Shown piece by piece: positions 44,464-54,531 of a DNA stretch of 64,000 nucleotides. Source of the stretch: Chloroflexus aurantiacus J-10-fl. GTDB taxonomy: Bacteria > Chloroflexota > Chloroflexia > Chloroflexales > Chloroflexaceae. Where the stretch lies: NCBI RefSeq assembly GCF_000018865.1, contig NC_010175.1:2356001-2420000 (forward strand), in the 5' to 3' direction. A model generated the notes under the pieces. The model had not been told where the DNA came from and searched no databases. It saw only the letters and a program-made list of their open reading frames with translations. A program made the translations under genes and the position numbers. Each line of letters begins with the position of its first letter. Position 1 is the stretch's first letter.

Positions 44464-46932
44464 ATGATGAAACAAGAGCTTGCCCCCGCCAATCTGACCG
44501 ACATTGCCCGTACTGTGCTCAAAAAGCGCTATCTGTTGAAGAATGAGCACGGTGATGTGATCGAAACCCCCGAAACGATGTTTTGGCGGGTGGCCGAGAC
44601 CATCGCCGCCGTCGATGCTCGCTACGGGGCGTCAGCCGAGCAGGTCGAGGAGCGTGCCGAACGATTTTATCATCTGATGACCCAGGGCTATTTTGAACCA
44701 AACAGCCCAACCCTGATGAATGCCGGGCGGCCATTGGGGCAATTGAGTGCCTGCTTCGTCCTGCCTATCGACGACAATCTGACCAGTATCTACGAGACGC
44801 TCAAACATCAGGCACTGATCCATCAGAGTGGTGGCGGGACCGGCTTTAGCTTCTCGCGGCTGCGTCCGCGCAACGATGTGGTGCGCAGTACGATGGGGGT
44901 GGCCAGCGGCCCGGTGAGTTTTATGGATGTCTATAATCACTCCACCGAGGCGATTAAACAGGGTGGAACGCGCCGTGGCGCAAATATGGGTATTCTGCGC
45001 TGCGATCATCCTGATATTCTTGAGTTTATTACCTGCAAACTCGATACAACGAAAATCACGAATTTCAATATCTCGGTGGCGATTACCGATGCGTTCATGC
45101 GTGCCGTTGAGCGCGACGAGGAGTATGACCTGATCAACCCGCGCACCGGTCTGGGGCAGATTGCGTCGCGTGATGGTCTCAAGCATCCGCTCACCGGCGA
45201 GGTGCTCGTTCCCGCCGGTCAACCGATGCGCTTGCGGGCCCGCATGGTCTTCGATCTGATTGTGCAGTGCGCCCACGCCACCGGTGAACCCGGTCTCTTC
45301 TTCATCGACCGGGCCAACGAGTACAATCCGGTACCCCACCTTGGCGAATACGAAGCGACCAATCCCTGCGGTGAACAACCGTTGCTGGCCTATGACGTGT
45401 GCAACCTCGGTTCGATCAATCTGGGGAAATTCGTCACCGATGCCGGCACCATTGATTGGGAATCGCTGCGTGACGTGGTGCATGAGAGCACCCGCTTTCT
45501 CGATAATGTGATCGACGCCAATCACTATCCGCTCGAACAGATTACGCAGCTCAGCCAGCGGATTCGCCGCATCGGCCTTGGGGTGATGGGATGGGCCGAT
45601 ATGCTGGTGCGTCTGGGCATTCCGTACAATTCAGCGCAAGCGATTGATCTGGCGCGACAGGTGATGCGCTTTATCGACGAAGAGAGCAAAGTGGCGTCCG
45701 AGCAGCTTGCCCGCGAGCGTGGTCCCTTCCCGGAATGGGAGTACAGCATCTGGGGACCTGATGCGACCTGCGCCCGTCGCCCCGATGGATCGCGCATTCG
45801 GCCCCAACGCCTGCTCCGCAATTGTAACGTCACCACCGTTGCCCCAACCGGCACGATCAGCATTATCGCCGGCTGCTCATCCGGCATCGAGCCACTGTTT
45901 GCGATTGCGTTCTGGCGCTACCAGGCCGACACCCGCATGCTCGACATCAATCAGGACTTTGTCGCCCAGGCCAAACGTGAGGGATGGTACAGCGATGAAC
46001 TGATGGAGCGGATTGCGGACACCGGTCATATCCATCACCCGGAAGTACCGGCCTCGGTGCAGCGGGTGTGGGTCACTGCCCACGATATTGCCCCAGAGTG
46101 GCACGTGCGCATGCAGGCAGCGTTCCAGGAGTACACCGATAGTGCGATCTCGAAGACGATTAACTTCCCGCACGAAGCAACCCCCGACCAGGTTCGCGAA
46201 GCCTACGAGCTGGCCTTCCGCCTTGGCTGCAAGGGGATCACCGTCTATCGTGACGGATCGCGCGCAAACCAGGTGCTCTCAACCGGCTCAACCGGTAAGA
46301 GTGCGGAGCCGGCGCCGGCCTCCGATCAACCGGTGGAGCTGAAGCCGCGCCCGGTCCCGGCTGAGGGATTGCCCAGCCACTCCTTCCCTGTTGTTACGCC
46401 ACTCGGCAAACTGCGCCTCTTCGTGACCGAGCTGGACGGGAAGCCGTTCGAGGTCTTTGCCATCATCGGGCGCGCCGGCAGCGATGTTACCGCCTTCACC
46501 GAAGCCATTGGCCGCCTGATTTCACTCGCCCTCCGGTGTGGAGTCCCGGTGAAACTCATTGCCGAGCAACTGCGCGGCATCGGTGGTTCGCGCTCGGCGG
46601 GCTTCGGCCCGGATCGGGTACGTTCGGTGCCTGACGCAATAGGCAAGGTATTGCTCGATCATTACGTGAAAAACGGGAACGGGAATGGCAATGGGAATGG
46701 CAACGGTAATGGGCATGACTACGAGTACGGCAACGGCGAAACCGATACGAGTCGGACGTACACCAATGGAGCCAGCGAGGCTACAGCCACAACACCGGTA
46801 AGCCATCCCCATAGCGATCATGGTCACGGCACAATTGAAGCCGCCGAGATTTGCCCTGAATGCCAGAATGCGACCATGCTGAACGAAGAAGGGTGTCGGA
46901 AGTGCCACTCGTGCGGTTATAGCGAGTGCTAA
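44464..46932 (+). CDS. nrdJ: adenosylcobalamin-dependent (class II) ribonucleotide reductase
   Basis: An 822-residue class II reductase that makes deoxyribonucleotides with a B12 radical. [13 protein letters not shown] holds the first redox cysteine, [18 protein letters not shown] is the substrate loop, and [21 protein letters not shown] near residue 301 contains the radical Cys303 and Glu. [20 protein letters not shown] follows. Residues ~600-740 form the C-terminal regulatory part. A Gly-Asn repeat, (GN)n at ~737-752, is a flexible linker to a C-terminal zinc-ribbon with CPEC and CRKCHSC cysteines, typical of the NrdJ thioredoxin/redox tail. No intein is present. GAAGAGGAGC precedes the ATG. 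NrdR-like boxes lie upstream. No nrdA/B is visible in the window. Confidence 0.93.
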   Translation: MMKQELAPANLTDIARTVLKKRYLLKNEHGDVIETPETMFWRVAETIAAVDARYGASAEQVEERAERFYHLMTQGYFEPNSPTLMNAGRPLGQLSACFVLPIDDNLTSIYETLKHQALIHQSGGGTGFSFSRLRPRNDVVRSTMGVASGPVSFMDVYNHSTEAIKQGGTRRGANMGILRCDHPDILEFITCKLDTTKITNFNISVAITDAFMRAVERDEEYDLINPRTGLGQIASRDGLKHPLTGEVLVPAGQPMRLRARMVFDLIVQCAHATGEPGLFFIDRANEYNPVPHLGEYEATNPCGEQPLLAYDVCNLGSINLGKFVTDAGTIDWESLRDVVHESTRFLDNVIDANHYPLEQITQLSQRIRRIGLGVMGWADMLVRLGIPYNSAQAIDLARQVMRFIDEESKVASEQLARERGPFPEWEYSIWGPDATCARRPDGSRIRPQRLLRNCNVTTVAPTGTISIIAGCSSGIEPLFAIAFWRYQADTRMLDINQDFVAQAKREGWYSDELMERIADTGHIHHPEVPASVQRVWVTAHDIAPEWHVRMQAAFQEYTDSAISKTINFPHEATPDQVREAYELAFRLGCKGITVYRDGSRANQVLSTGSTGKSAEPAPASDQPVELKPRPVPAEGLPSHSFPVVTPLGKLRLFVTELDGKPFEVFAIIGRAGSDVTAFTEAIGRLISLALRCGVPVKLIAEQLRGIGGSRSAGFGPDRVRSVPDAIGKVLLDHYVKNGNGNGNGNGNGNGHDYEYGNGETDTSRTYTNGASEATATTPVSHPHSDHGHGTIEAAEICPECQNATMLNEEGCRKCHSCGYSEC

Positions 46933-46952
46933 TAGCATGTCGTGAAACACGT

Positions 46953-46982
46953 GTGCCGGGGTGAGAATGATCATCCCGGCAC
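46953..46982 (+). terminator. hairpin after nrdJ
   Basis: GTGCCGGGGTGA and TCATCCCGGCAC pair over 12 bases (one G-U) around a six-base loop, about 20 bases after the nrdJ stop. No T-run follows, so intrinsic termination is uncertain. Confidence 0.5.
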
Positions 46983-46988
46983 GTTATA

Positions 46989-47201
46989 TAACCCGAGTTG
47001 CTACCTTTGTCACCACAGAGACACGGAGGACACAGAGGATGTGTGTAACCCGGGTTGCTACTATGAGGTGCGCCGTAGCGCGTCCATGGGAACTGTCTGC
47101 TCCCCATATCGTTCATCCGGTTACGTCATACGGTGTTGTGCGCAATGTGCTGGCAGTCAGCCTCCGTGGCCTGCTCACAGTGTAGGTGGCAACTTGGGTT
47201 A
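46989..47201. mobile_element. MITE-like element, copy 2, with TA target duplication
   Basis: A 209-bp element (46991-47199), beginning ACCCGAGTTGCTACCT and ending AGGTGGCAACTTGGGT, flanked by TA at both sides. It shares ends and interior (CACCACAGAGACACG, CAGTCAGCCTCCGTGG, GTCCATGGGAAC) with the copy at 6549-6770. It has no coding capacity and lies between nrdJ and trpD. Confidence 0.65.
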
Positions 47202-47534
47202 CCATATAATGATATTGATCAATGCTGCTGTACGGGTTATTGGATACATAATAACACATCACGTTGCAGGTCATCGGTATACATTTCTGGTCATTAACCT
47301 TTGAAATGGCGCATGTAGAGTGCATCTGTCATTGACGTCACGCTACATTGCTGTCACCGTTACGTGCACAGCAAAGCAGGAAGCCAGCGTTGCAACAATT
47401 GCAAGTAGTGCCTTCTCTCTTTGCTGGACACGTTGCTACCAGAGTCTGCTTCTCTTAATCCCCCACATTGACCACAACGCATCGGATCGCTACAATACAA
47501 ACGCAGTGCGCATGACGAGCCAAAGGAGCTGATG
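47202..47534. other. gene-free stretch before trpD
   Basis: About 330 bases without a supported gene. Only the trpD ribosome-binding site (AAAGGAG at 47522-47528) is clear. No promoter was convincing. Confidence 0.4.
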
Positions 47535-48554
47535 ATGAACATCCGCGAAGCGATTGCGGCAGTGGTCGCCCGGCGAGATTTGACCCAGGCTGAAGCAGCG
47601 AGTGTGATGGAAGAGATTATGAGCGGTACGGCCACGCCGGCCCAGATCGGGGCGTTTCTGACCGCTTTGCATATGAAGGGTGAGACGGACGCTGAGATCG
47701 CCGGTATGGCGGCGGTGATGCGTGAAAAGGCAACCCACGTCTATTTTGATGGACCGGTGATTGATACCTGCGGTACCGGTGGCGATGGGGCGCATACGTT
47801 TAACATTAGCACGACAGCAGCATTTGTGGCTGCCGGTGCCGGGTTGACGGTGGCAAAGCATGGGAATCGCGCTATGTCGAGTGTGTGCGGCAGCGCCGAT
47901 GTGCTTGAGGGTTTAGGAGTGCAGATCGAACTCGATGCCGAGGGTGTCGCCCGCTGTTTGCGCGAGGCCGGGATCGGGTTTATGTTTGCCCCTAAGTTCC
48001 ATCCGGCTATGCGGTTTGCCGGGCCGGTACGCCGCGAGATTGGCATTCGCACGGTGTTCAATATTCTCGGCCCGCTGACCAACCCGGCTCGCGCCCGTTA
48101 TCAGGTGCTGGGCGTCGCCAGTGCTGCCCTGGCCGAAAAACTGGCTTACGCGCTCAGCCGGCTTGATACGGTGCATGCTCTGGTGGTTCACGGTGATGGT
48201 GGTGTCGATGAGCTGACGCTATCCGGGCCGAATCTGATTTTTGACGTTCGCGCCGGTCAGGCACCCCGGCAGATGCTGGTTGCGCCCGAAGATGTCGGGC
48301 TGCCCAGAGCACCCCAGGATGCGCTGCGCGGCGGTGATGTGGCGTACAATGTCGCAATTGTACGCGCCATTCTGAGTGGCGAAGAACATGGGCCGCGTCG
48401 CGATGTTGTGCTGTTCAATGCGGCGGCAGCGATGGTCGCCGGTGATCTGGCCCCCGATCTGGCTACCGGTGTGGCGATGGCCCGTCATAGTATCGACAGT
48501 GGCCGAGCGCTGGAGCGGTTGAACCAGATGATTGCTGTCAGTCGTGGCGAATGA
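47535..48554 (+). CDS. trpD: anthranilate phosphoribosyltransferase
   Basis: A 339-residue enzyme of tryptophan synthesis that joins anthranilate and PRPP. The signature stretch is CGTGGDGAHTFNISTTAAFV (PRPP-binding), followed by GLTVAKHGNRAMSSVCGSADV, which binds anthranilate and metal. KFHPAMRFAGPVRREIG and FNILGPLTNPA are further family motifs. The ATG at 47535 is preferred over 47532 because AAAGGAG is then six bases away. It stands apart from trpG, with no other trp genes near. Thymidine phosphorylase-like proteins share the fold, but the motif set fits TrpD. Confidence 0.94.
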   Translation: MNIREAIAAVVARRDLTQAEAASVMEEIMSGTATPAQIGAFLTALHMKGETDAEIAGMAAVMREKATHVYFDGPVIDTCGTGGDGAHTFNISTTAAFVAAGAGLTVAKHGNRAMSSVCGSADVLEGLGVQIELDAEGVARCLREAGIGFMFAPKFHPAMRFAGPVRREIGIRTVFNILGPLTNPARARYQVLGVASAALAEKLAYALSRLDTVHALVVHGDGGVDELTLSGPNLIFDVRAGQAPRQMLVAPEDVGLPRAPQDALRGGDVAYNVAIVRAILSGEEHGPRRDVVLFNAAAAMVAGDLAPDLATGVAMARHSIDSGRALERLNQMIAVSRGE

Positions 48555-48570
48555 AGGCGACGGTCGTGGT

Positions 48571-50268
48571 ATGGCTCAGGATGTACGACTGACACGGTTA
48601 CGTCGTCGTAGATTTGCGCTCTGGCGCCTGATAGTTGCGAATCTGCTTGACGATCTGCGCGTGCTGCGGGAAGCCTGGTTTCCCCTCACAGCGCTTGCAC
48701 TGGTGCTGACCAGCGGGGTGTTGTACCTGCGCTGGTTTTATTTGCCACCTGTCTGTGGCTGTAGCCCTGATCTTGAAGTTGCCCTCTTTGAAACGCTGAA
48801 GCTGCTCATTTTTCAAACCGACCTCGACCTGCCGACCGATCCCGCCGGTCGCGTGCTCTTCTTCCTCATTCCACTCCTTGGTCTGTTCTTCCTGTTGCAA
48901 AGTGCGGTTGATATAGGGCGTCTGCTGGTTGACAAACGCGCACGTCCCGAGCGATGGCAGGAAGCGTTAGCTGCAACCTACCGCCGACACATGATCGTCT
49001 GTGGTCTGGGCCGGGTGGGGTATCGGGCTGTGCTGCAATTGCTTGATTGCCGACGTGAGGTGGTCGCGATTGAGCCTGATCCGGGCTGTGAATTTTTGCC
49101 GATCCTGTACCAGTTGGGTGTGCCGGTCGTGCGTGGCGATGCCCGCGATCCGGCAGTACTGGTGAGGGCAGGTCTGCGCCGTGCCCAGGGGTTAATTGCC
49201 ACCATTGATGATGACCTGAAAAATCTGGAGATCGCACTGGCAGCCCGCCGTATTCGGCCTGAATTGCCGACGGTGCAGCGTATCTTCAGTCGCGCCCTTG
49301 ATGCGCGCATCGAACGCTCGTTTGGCCGGAATTCAGCCTTTAGCCCGGCAGCCCTGGCTGCGCCTACATTTGCCGCTGCCCTCTTGAGTTCCAATGTCCG
49401 TTATGTGCTTGATCTAACGGCGGGACTCTTGGGGATAGCCTTCGTCAATGTGAGTGATGATAGCCCACTGATCGGACCGGTCGCCGATCTGGAAACACGG
49501 TTTGGTGTCCGCCGCTTGCCCGGTCCTAATGCCCATCTCCCAATTCTGCCGAGCGAAGAGATTGCGCTGATTGGCCCACTCCCTGCTCTTGAGGCAGTGC
49601 AGTGGGCTAATCGACCTCATCCCACTCGGCGCAATGGTGGCCTGATCGTTTGTGGGTTGGGGAAGGTTGGTACCCAGGTCGTGCGACTACTCAGTCGGCG
49701 CGAACCACGTCCTCCGCTCACCGTCATCTGCACCGTCGAGACACCACTGCGCTACGTTGAAGCCTTGACTGCCCAGGGCATACGGGTCTTGCGTGGTGAT
49801 GCTCGTGATCCGGTTCTGCTTCGCGAAGCAGGAATCGAAGAGGCAGCGGCACTGGCCGCGCTCTACAGCGATGATCTGCTCAATTTGCAGATCGGGCTGG
49901 CCGTGCGCAGCATGTATCCTGATGTGCATCTGGTGCTGCGCGTCTTCAGTGATGTGTTGGCCGACCGCCTCGTTGATCTGTTTGGAATCCATACTGCATT
50001 CAGCACCTCGGCTCTTGCCGCTCCCAGCCTGGTTGCGGCTGCCCTGCTCCCCGACGTCGAGGCGGCATTTGACGTTGGCGATCACCTGTTGGTCGTTCGC
50101 CGTCAGATCATGACTGATGGTCGGGTCGGCCAGACGGTAGCCGAATTACGCACTGCCGGTCAGTTACCACTCAGTCTGCGCCGCGGTGAACAGTATCAAT
50201 GGTTGCCACCAGATGAAACGGTGATTGAGGCGAACGACGAAGTTGAATTGCTTACGTTCCTGACGTAA
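48571..50268 (+). CDS. membrane protein with two RCK (TrkA-N) domains, potassium-channel-like
   Basis: A 565-residue protein. Two hydrophobic spans lie near residues ~35-55 and ~95-115 with a short loop between. Two RCK NAD-binding domains follow: HMIVCGLGRVGYRAVLQLL (~155) and GGLIVCGLGKVGTQVVRLL (~365). The C-terminal part is TrkA-C-like (NDEVELLTFL). The layout resembles ligand-gated K+ channels with tandem RCK domains, but no TVGYG-type selectivity filter is seen between the spans, so it may be a regulatory or differently selective protein. The ATG at 48571 lies 16 bases after the trpD stop with no clear ribosome-binding site; GTG at 48544 is possible. Confidence 0.72.
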   Translation: MAQDVRLTRLRRRRFALWRLIVANLLDDLRVLREAWFPLTALALVLTSGVLYLRWFYLPPVCGCSPDLEVALFETLKLLIFQTDLDLPTDPAGRVLFFLIPLLGLFFLLQSAVDIGRLLVDKRARPERWQEALAATYRRHMIVCGLGRVGYRAVLQLLDCRREVVAIEPDPGCEFLPILYQLGVPVVRGDARDPAVLVRAGLRRAQGLIATIDDDLKNLEIALAARRIRPELPTVQRIFSRALDARIERSFGRNSAFSPAALAAPTFAAALLSSNVRYVLDLTAGLLGIAFVNVSDDSPLIGPVADLETRFGVRRLPGPNAHLPILPSEEIALIGPLPALEAVQWANRPHPTRRNGGLIVCGLGKVGTQVVRLLSRREPRPPLTVICTVETPLRYVEALTAQGIRVLRGDARDPVLLREAGIEEAAALAALYSDDLLNLQIGLAVRSMYPDVHLVLRVFSDVLADRLVDLFGIHTAFSTSALAAPSLVAAALLPDVEAAFDVGDHLLVVRRQIMTDGRVGQTVAELRTAGQLPLSLRRGEQYQWLPPDETVIEANDEVELLTFLT

Positions 50269-50288
50269 ACACCCGTCCACTGCTGTCC

Positions 50289-51890
50289 TTAGCGGGTAAA
50301 GACAATCCGCCCGCCAACCATCGTCAACATCACCCGCGTTGTCGCAATCTGATCAGGTGGGATCGTCGTAATATCGCGATCAAGCAAAACCAGATCGGCC
50401 AGGTAGCCAGGAGCCAGTCGCCCCAATTCGTGATCACGATGGCCTGCATAAGCGGCCCAGGTCGTATACCCGGCCAGGGCTTCGGCAATTGTCAGGCGCT
50501 GATCTGGAAAATCGCTATCCGCGGCACTTCCATCAAGTTTTCCGCGTGTACAGGCTACCTGTATCCCACGCAACGGATTCGGATCGGCGACCGGCCAGTC
50601 GCTCCCCAGAGCCATACGCGCCCCGGCCTGCAACAGGTCGCGCCAGGGAAACCCGTACCGCAGACGCTGCTCACCAACCAGTCGCCACCAGGGGTTGTCC
50701 CGATCCATGCCAAAATCAACGTGGAGCGGTTGCACAGAAGCAATGACCCCCAGGTGGGCAAAACGGGGCAGATCGGTTGGATCGACAATCTCGGCGTGCT
50801 CGACTCGATGCCGCGCGTCGCGCTGCCCGTTGATCTGTTGGGCCTGTGCCAGTGCATCGAGAGTCTGCTGGACGCCGCCATCACCAATCGCATGCACACA
50901 AACCTGAAGACCAGCCGCATCGGCGCGGGTGACCAGCCTGATAAACTCATCGGCGTCGTAATTGGCGACACCACAATCGCCACTGCCATCGGCATACGGT
51001 GCCAGCATGAGCGCAGTCTTCGCTTCCACCACACCATCAATAAACAGCTTCACCGCATCGGTCTGTACCAACGTGTTGCGATACTGACGCGCATCCATCG
51101 CCCAATCTGTGATACGAGCCGGGTCAGTATCCGGCGATACCGAGAGTGGCAACCTGATGCGCAGGGTCAATTCACCAGCCGCTGCCAGATCGCGGTAGCG
51201 CGTGCGCTGTGCCTCATCGCCGTCCATGTTGTGGACGCCGGTCAACCCCAAGGCTGCCAGCTCACGAAGCGCACGCCGTACCGAATCCCGAATCTCAGCT
51301 TCGGTCGGTGATGGAATACAGCGACGCACCAGATCCATCGCCGGTGCTTCACGCAATTCGCCACTTGCCAGCCCATCATTGCCCATCACCACTTGACTGA
51401 ATGGATTGCCGGTATCGGCACCCGCCAGAATGCCGGCAATCTGCAAGGCTGCCGTGTTGGCCCAGGCAGTATGGCCATCAAATGCGGTGAGCAGCACCGG
51501 TCGATCAGGGACGACTGCATCGAGGAGATGGCGGGTTGGCAATTCGCCGGGTGCAAACAAGCGGTACCGCCAGCCCCGCCCGATAATCCACGGCAGCGTA
51601 GGGTTGGCAGCGGCATAATCGGCCAGGCGCGTCTGGAGATCGGCGATACTCTCGGCCTGCTCTAACCGCAACACACTCAGCGCACGCGCACCGTTGTGCA
51701 AATGAAAATGGCTATCGGTGAAACCGGGGAGCACCAGCATCCCGGCACCGTCAATGATCTGGGTTGCCGGTTGTTGCCACTGCGCTGCATCGTGATCGGG
51801 ACCAATCCAGGTAATGCGTTCACCGCGAATCGCGATAGCCTGGGCAACCGATTGACCGGGAAAGCGAACATTGCGCAGAATGAGATCCAT
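50289..51890 (-). CDS. amidohydrolase of the YtcJ-like family
   Basis: A 533-residue metal-dependent hydrolase. VLPGFTDSHFHLHNGAR carries the first HxH metal pair after the N-terminal beta-sandwich. VCVHAIGDGGVQQTLDAL and RHRVEHAEIVDPTDL provide later histidines, and ALGSDWPVADPNPL the catalytic Asp. The 530-residue length and layout fit YtcJ-like (amidohydrolase_3) enzymes, which hydrolyse an unknown amide or imide. The AEC transporter gene lies nine bases upstream, so uptake or export of the substrate or product is plausible. Confidence 0.86.
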   Translation of the reverse strand: MDLILRNVRFPGQSVAQAIAIRGERITWIGPDHDAAQWQQPATQIIDGAGMLVLPGFTDSHFHLHNGARALSVLRLEQAESIADLQTRLADYAAANPTLPWIIGRGWRYRLFAPGELPTRHLLDAVVPDRPVLLTAFDGHTAWANTAALQIAGILAGADTGNPFSQVVMGNDGLASGELREAPAMDLVRRCIPSPTEAEIRDSVRRALRELAALGLTGVHNMDGDEAQRTRYRDLAAAGELTLRIRLPLSVSPDTDPARITDWAMDARQYRNTLVQTDAVKLFIDGVVEAKTALMLAPYADGSGDCGVANYDADEFIRLVTRADAAGLQVCVHAIGDGGVQQTLDALAQAQQINGQRDARHRVEHAEIVDPTDLPRFAHLGVIASVQPLHVDFGMDRDNPWWRLVGEQRLRYGFPWRDLLQAGARMALGSDWPVADPNPLRGIQVACTRGKLDGSAADSDFPDQRLTIAEALAGYTTWAAYAGHRDHELGRLAPGYLADLVLLDRDITTIPPDQIATTRVMLTMVGGRIVFTR

Positions 51891-51899
51891 CGTACCTTC

Positions 51900-52832
51900 C
51901 TACCGTACCAGACTCAACAACACACTCAGCGTTACCAGACTGGCAAATGATGAGACTACAACGGTACTTACCACCAGTTGCGGTCGGGTGTCAAACTCAA
52001 TTGCCAGAATCGTCGTATTGACTGCGGTCGGCATCCCGGCCATCATCACCCCAACCCCTAATGCCACACCATCCATTCCAAGCAGGCGTCCCAGGCCAAA
52101 CGCCAGTATGGGTGATACAACCAGCCGGATCGCAGTAGCGAAGGCCACCATCGTCGGTTGTACAATCGGCGCCCCGGCTCCCAACTGCACCCCAAGAATG
52201 AGCAGCATCACCGGCAGCGCCGCTTCACTGAGCAACGCCACGCCTTCAAAGAGACTACGGGCGACACCGGTTGCAGTTGCTGGATGAAATCCCAATCCTC
52301 GCAGCAGCAGTGCTCCGGCAACGGCGTAGATTTGGGGCATATGGAGCAAACGGTTGCCAACCTGACGCCAGGCCCGTCGTCCACCCCCGGCAGCACCCGC
52401 AGCGGCCACGCCTACCCCTAACGTTTGGGCCATGATTGACTGCATGATAAAGTAGAAAACACCCAACGTAAACCCGGTTTCACCGAAGGCAAAACGTGAC
52501 GCGGGCAGGCCGTAATTCCCCGAATTCATGAACATGCTGGTCAGCAAGAGCGCCGTTACCTCTTTGCCACGCAGGCGCAGTGCCATAGCGCTCAGCCAGA
52601 CCGTGATCGCCATCAGCCCAATCACGCCAACCGAAAAAAACAGCATACGCCCGGCATCCGGCCCGCTGAGATCGGCGCGGAGCAAAGCGACAAAGATGAG
52701 GGCCGGACTGAGACCGTAGATCATCAACCGATTAAGCGTCATCAGATCGAGCGGTAAGGCGCGACGGAGCGCAAATCCTGCGCTTGCTACGACAGCAATC
52801 GGCAAGAGGACATCAACTAAAACGGCGATCAT
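51900..52832 (-). CDS. AEC-family (auxin efflux carrier) permease
   Basis: A 310-residue membrane protein with about ten spans in two halves, beginning MIAVLVDVLLPIAVVASAGF. NRLMIYGLSPALIFVALL and NSGNYGLPASRFAFGETG in the middle are characteristic of the AEC/MdcF-like family, which moves organic acids or amino-acid derivatives. The ATG at 52832 is preferred over a start at 52865. It is followed after nine bases by the amidohydrolase, so the two form an operon. Confidence 0.85.
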   Translation of the reverse strand: MIAVLVDVLLPIAVVASAGFALRRALPLDLMTLNRLMIYGLSPALIFVALLRADLSGPDAGRMLFFSVGVIGLMAITVWLSAMALRLRGKEVTALLLTSMFMNSGNYGLPASRFAFGETGFTLGVFYFIMQSIMAQTLGVGVAAAGAAGGGRRAWRQVGNRLLHMPQIYAVAGALLLRGLGFHPATATGVARSLFEGVALLSEAALPVMLLILGVQLGAGAPIVQPTMVAFATAIRLVVSPILAFGLGRLLGMDGVALGVGVMMAGMPTAVNTTILAIEFDTRPQLVVSTVVVSSFASLVTLSVLLSLVR

Positions 52833-53098
52833 GGCATCCCCGGTCAACAATATCTTACAAGTCAAATATCATAGCATAGATCGGTGTGTCAGGTGATGGG
52901 AATGCCAGGGAGATGCTAAACCCTGCCTCAGCATTCCTATGGAGCAGATGGTTTGCTCGTGTCAGTTGTATCATCTCGTTGCCTGCATAGAAATAATGTG
53001 AACAAACAGACTTATGTTTCCCTTTCATACCTCTGTGAATTACCGGATGGCTATGTGCGTTTGGCAACTATCACCTGCTATCCTGACGCCTGTAATAG

Positions 53099-53567
53099 CC
53101 TATGCATTACCCACAACTGGTGTCAACCACGTGCGTATCAGCGGGGAGGATCGCCATGGGTGCTGTTGTGGGCGACTGGCCCGGTGGCAGTGCGCCGCTC
53201 CAGCCGTGCCGGCATGTGCTGGATGGATTGCCGTACCCGCTCGTCATGCGCGTGTCGCTCGGTGTGGAGTGCGGCAGCCATGCTGCCGCAGCAGCCGCGC
53301 TCACGATCCGGCGCGTGGCCCACTGTTACCCATCCTGGTCACGGGGGGGGGCTGGATGGGATCGTATCGATCATCACGTCGGTCAGGCATGCTTGCGATC
53401 CCTGCGCATAGATGGGTTGTTGCAATAAGTTCGTGCCTGCGCACCAGCGGCCATGGCCGGCCCCTGAAGGCGGTGGCGATGATGCTGGCACGCGGGCTGG
53501 AAACTCGCGCCACGGGGAGTGCTTGCAGCCCGGCCTACCGCAGCGTGACATGTGGGTAATGCATAGT
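53099..53567 (+). mobile_element. inverted-repeat element, family B, full-length copy 3
   Basis: A 469-bp non-coding element starting CCTATGCATTACCCACA and ending TGTGGGTAATGCATAGT. It is collinear with copy 1 (14641-15107) over its whole length with many single-base differences, including the core GGAGTGCGGCAGCCATGCTG. TA occurs near both ends. It lies in the gap between the AEC gene and the large surface protein; the rest of that gap has no supported gene. Confidence 0.6.
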
Positions 53568-53778
53568 GTGATAGCGGGGATGTGTATGGTTCAGGCGACC
53601 ACACGCCTGCGTTACAGACGCAGGCGGTTACTACCTGCGCAGCGATACACGCGAGTGGTGCTGTAATGATTTCTGCACTCAATCCAACGTCTTATGGTAT
53701 CCAAATGGTATACGGTGCGTGCTACACTTTGTATGAGATGTTGTTTCTACAGGATGTGTCTTCTTTCAAGGAGTGGAT

Positions 53779-54531
53779 ATGGTAATACCACGATTGTTTT
53801 GGTTTGTGATGGTTCTTTCAGCACTCATCATCTCACCTTTCCAGGGCACCCCAATAGTTGCTGCACAATCCGCAACAATCGACCGACCAGCTTCAGCGCG
53901 TGTTAACGATACGTCCGTAACGGAGCCTGCTGCCGCACCGGCGCCAATCACCGTCACTCAGAGTGGTGTGAGCGTTTCAATCCTTGCCTCACCGGCCCGA
54001 TTACGGGGTGGTCAGGATTTGATCTATACCGTTTCCTACAGCAACAACAGTGGGACAACCCTCAGCAATGCCCGGATCAAGATTACATGGAATTTCTGGA
54101 TTACTTCCCGACCAAATACCCTGAACGCCGACAAATATCAACAGTATTGTCGTGATCAGGGGGTCAATGCCTGTGCCCCCCTTGAGGTCAGTGGGCCGGC
54201 TGTTACCCGCAGTGCTACCTCTCATTACAACTCGACGACCGCGGTCGGTGGATATACCTACGACATCGGCAATCTCACCAACGGCACCAGTGGCAGCTTC
54301 ACGATAGCCCTGCGCGTACCGGAAAATGTTTATCCTGTTTATGGCAAAGACCCACGCCGTCCGTCGGCTTCTGCCGAATTCTTTGTCGGCAGTGAAAGCA
54401 CTGCACGGGCCATTGCCAACGCCTCAGCACTGGTCGAAGGGCCGCTTTTCGAGTTACGGAAGGAACGCACGGCCAGCGGTCTTACCCGCGCATCTTTCCG
54501 ACCCAAACCGGCGAGTATCGTTTGCGCCTGA
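53779..54531 (+). CDS. large secreted DUF11 surface protein, 5' part (frameshifted)
   Basis: The N-terminal ~250 residues of a secreted protein. MVIPRLFWFVMVLSALIISPF is a signal peptide, followed by a Ser/Thr/Pro/Ala-rich stretch, then a DUF11-like domain (GGQDLIYTVSYSNNSGTTL, IGNLTNGTSGSFTIALRV). AAGGAG five bases before the ATG at 53779 sets the start. In frame 1 the protein ends abnormally about 15 residues after the sequence ERTASGLTR. From about 54489 a different frame reads RIFPTQTGEYRLRLTNVD, a normal DUF11 strand, and continues to 57521. The parts therefore belong to one original gene of about 1250 codons. Confidence 0.75.
   Translation: MVIPRLFWFVMVLSALIISPFQGTPIVAAQSATIDRPASARVNDTSVTEPAAAPAPITVTQSGVSVSILASPARLRGGQDLIYTVSYSNNSGTTLSNARIKITWNFWITSRPNTLNADKYQQYCRDQGVNACAPLEVSGPAVTRSATSHYNSTTAVGGYTYDIGNLTNGTSGSFTIALRVPENVYPVYGKDPRRPSASAEFFVGSESTARAIANASALVEGPLFELRKERTASGLTRASFRPKPASIVCA

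Noticed and set aside
44632-45525. 297-codon minus-strand frame inside nrdJ
   Set aside because: It is a shadow of the reductase gene's codon bias, with no start signal or recognised motif.
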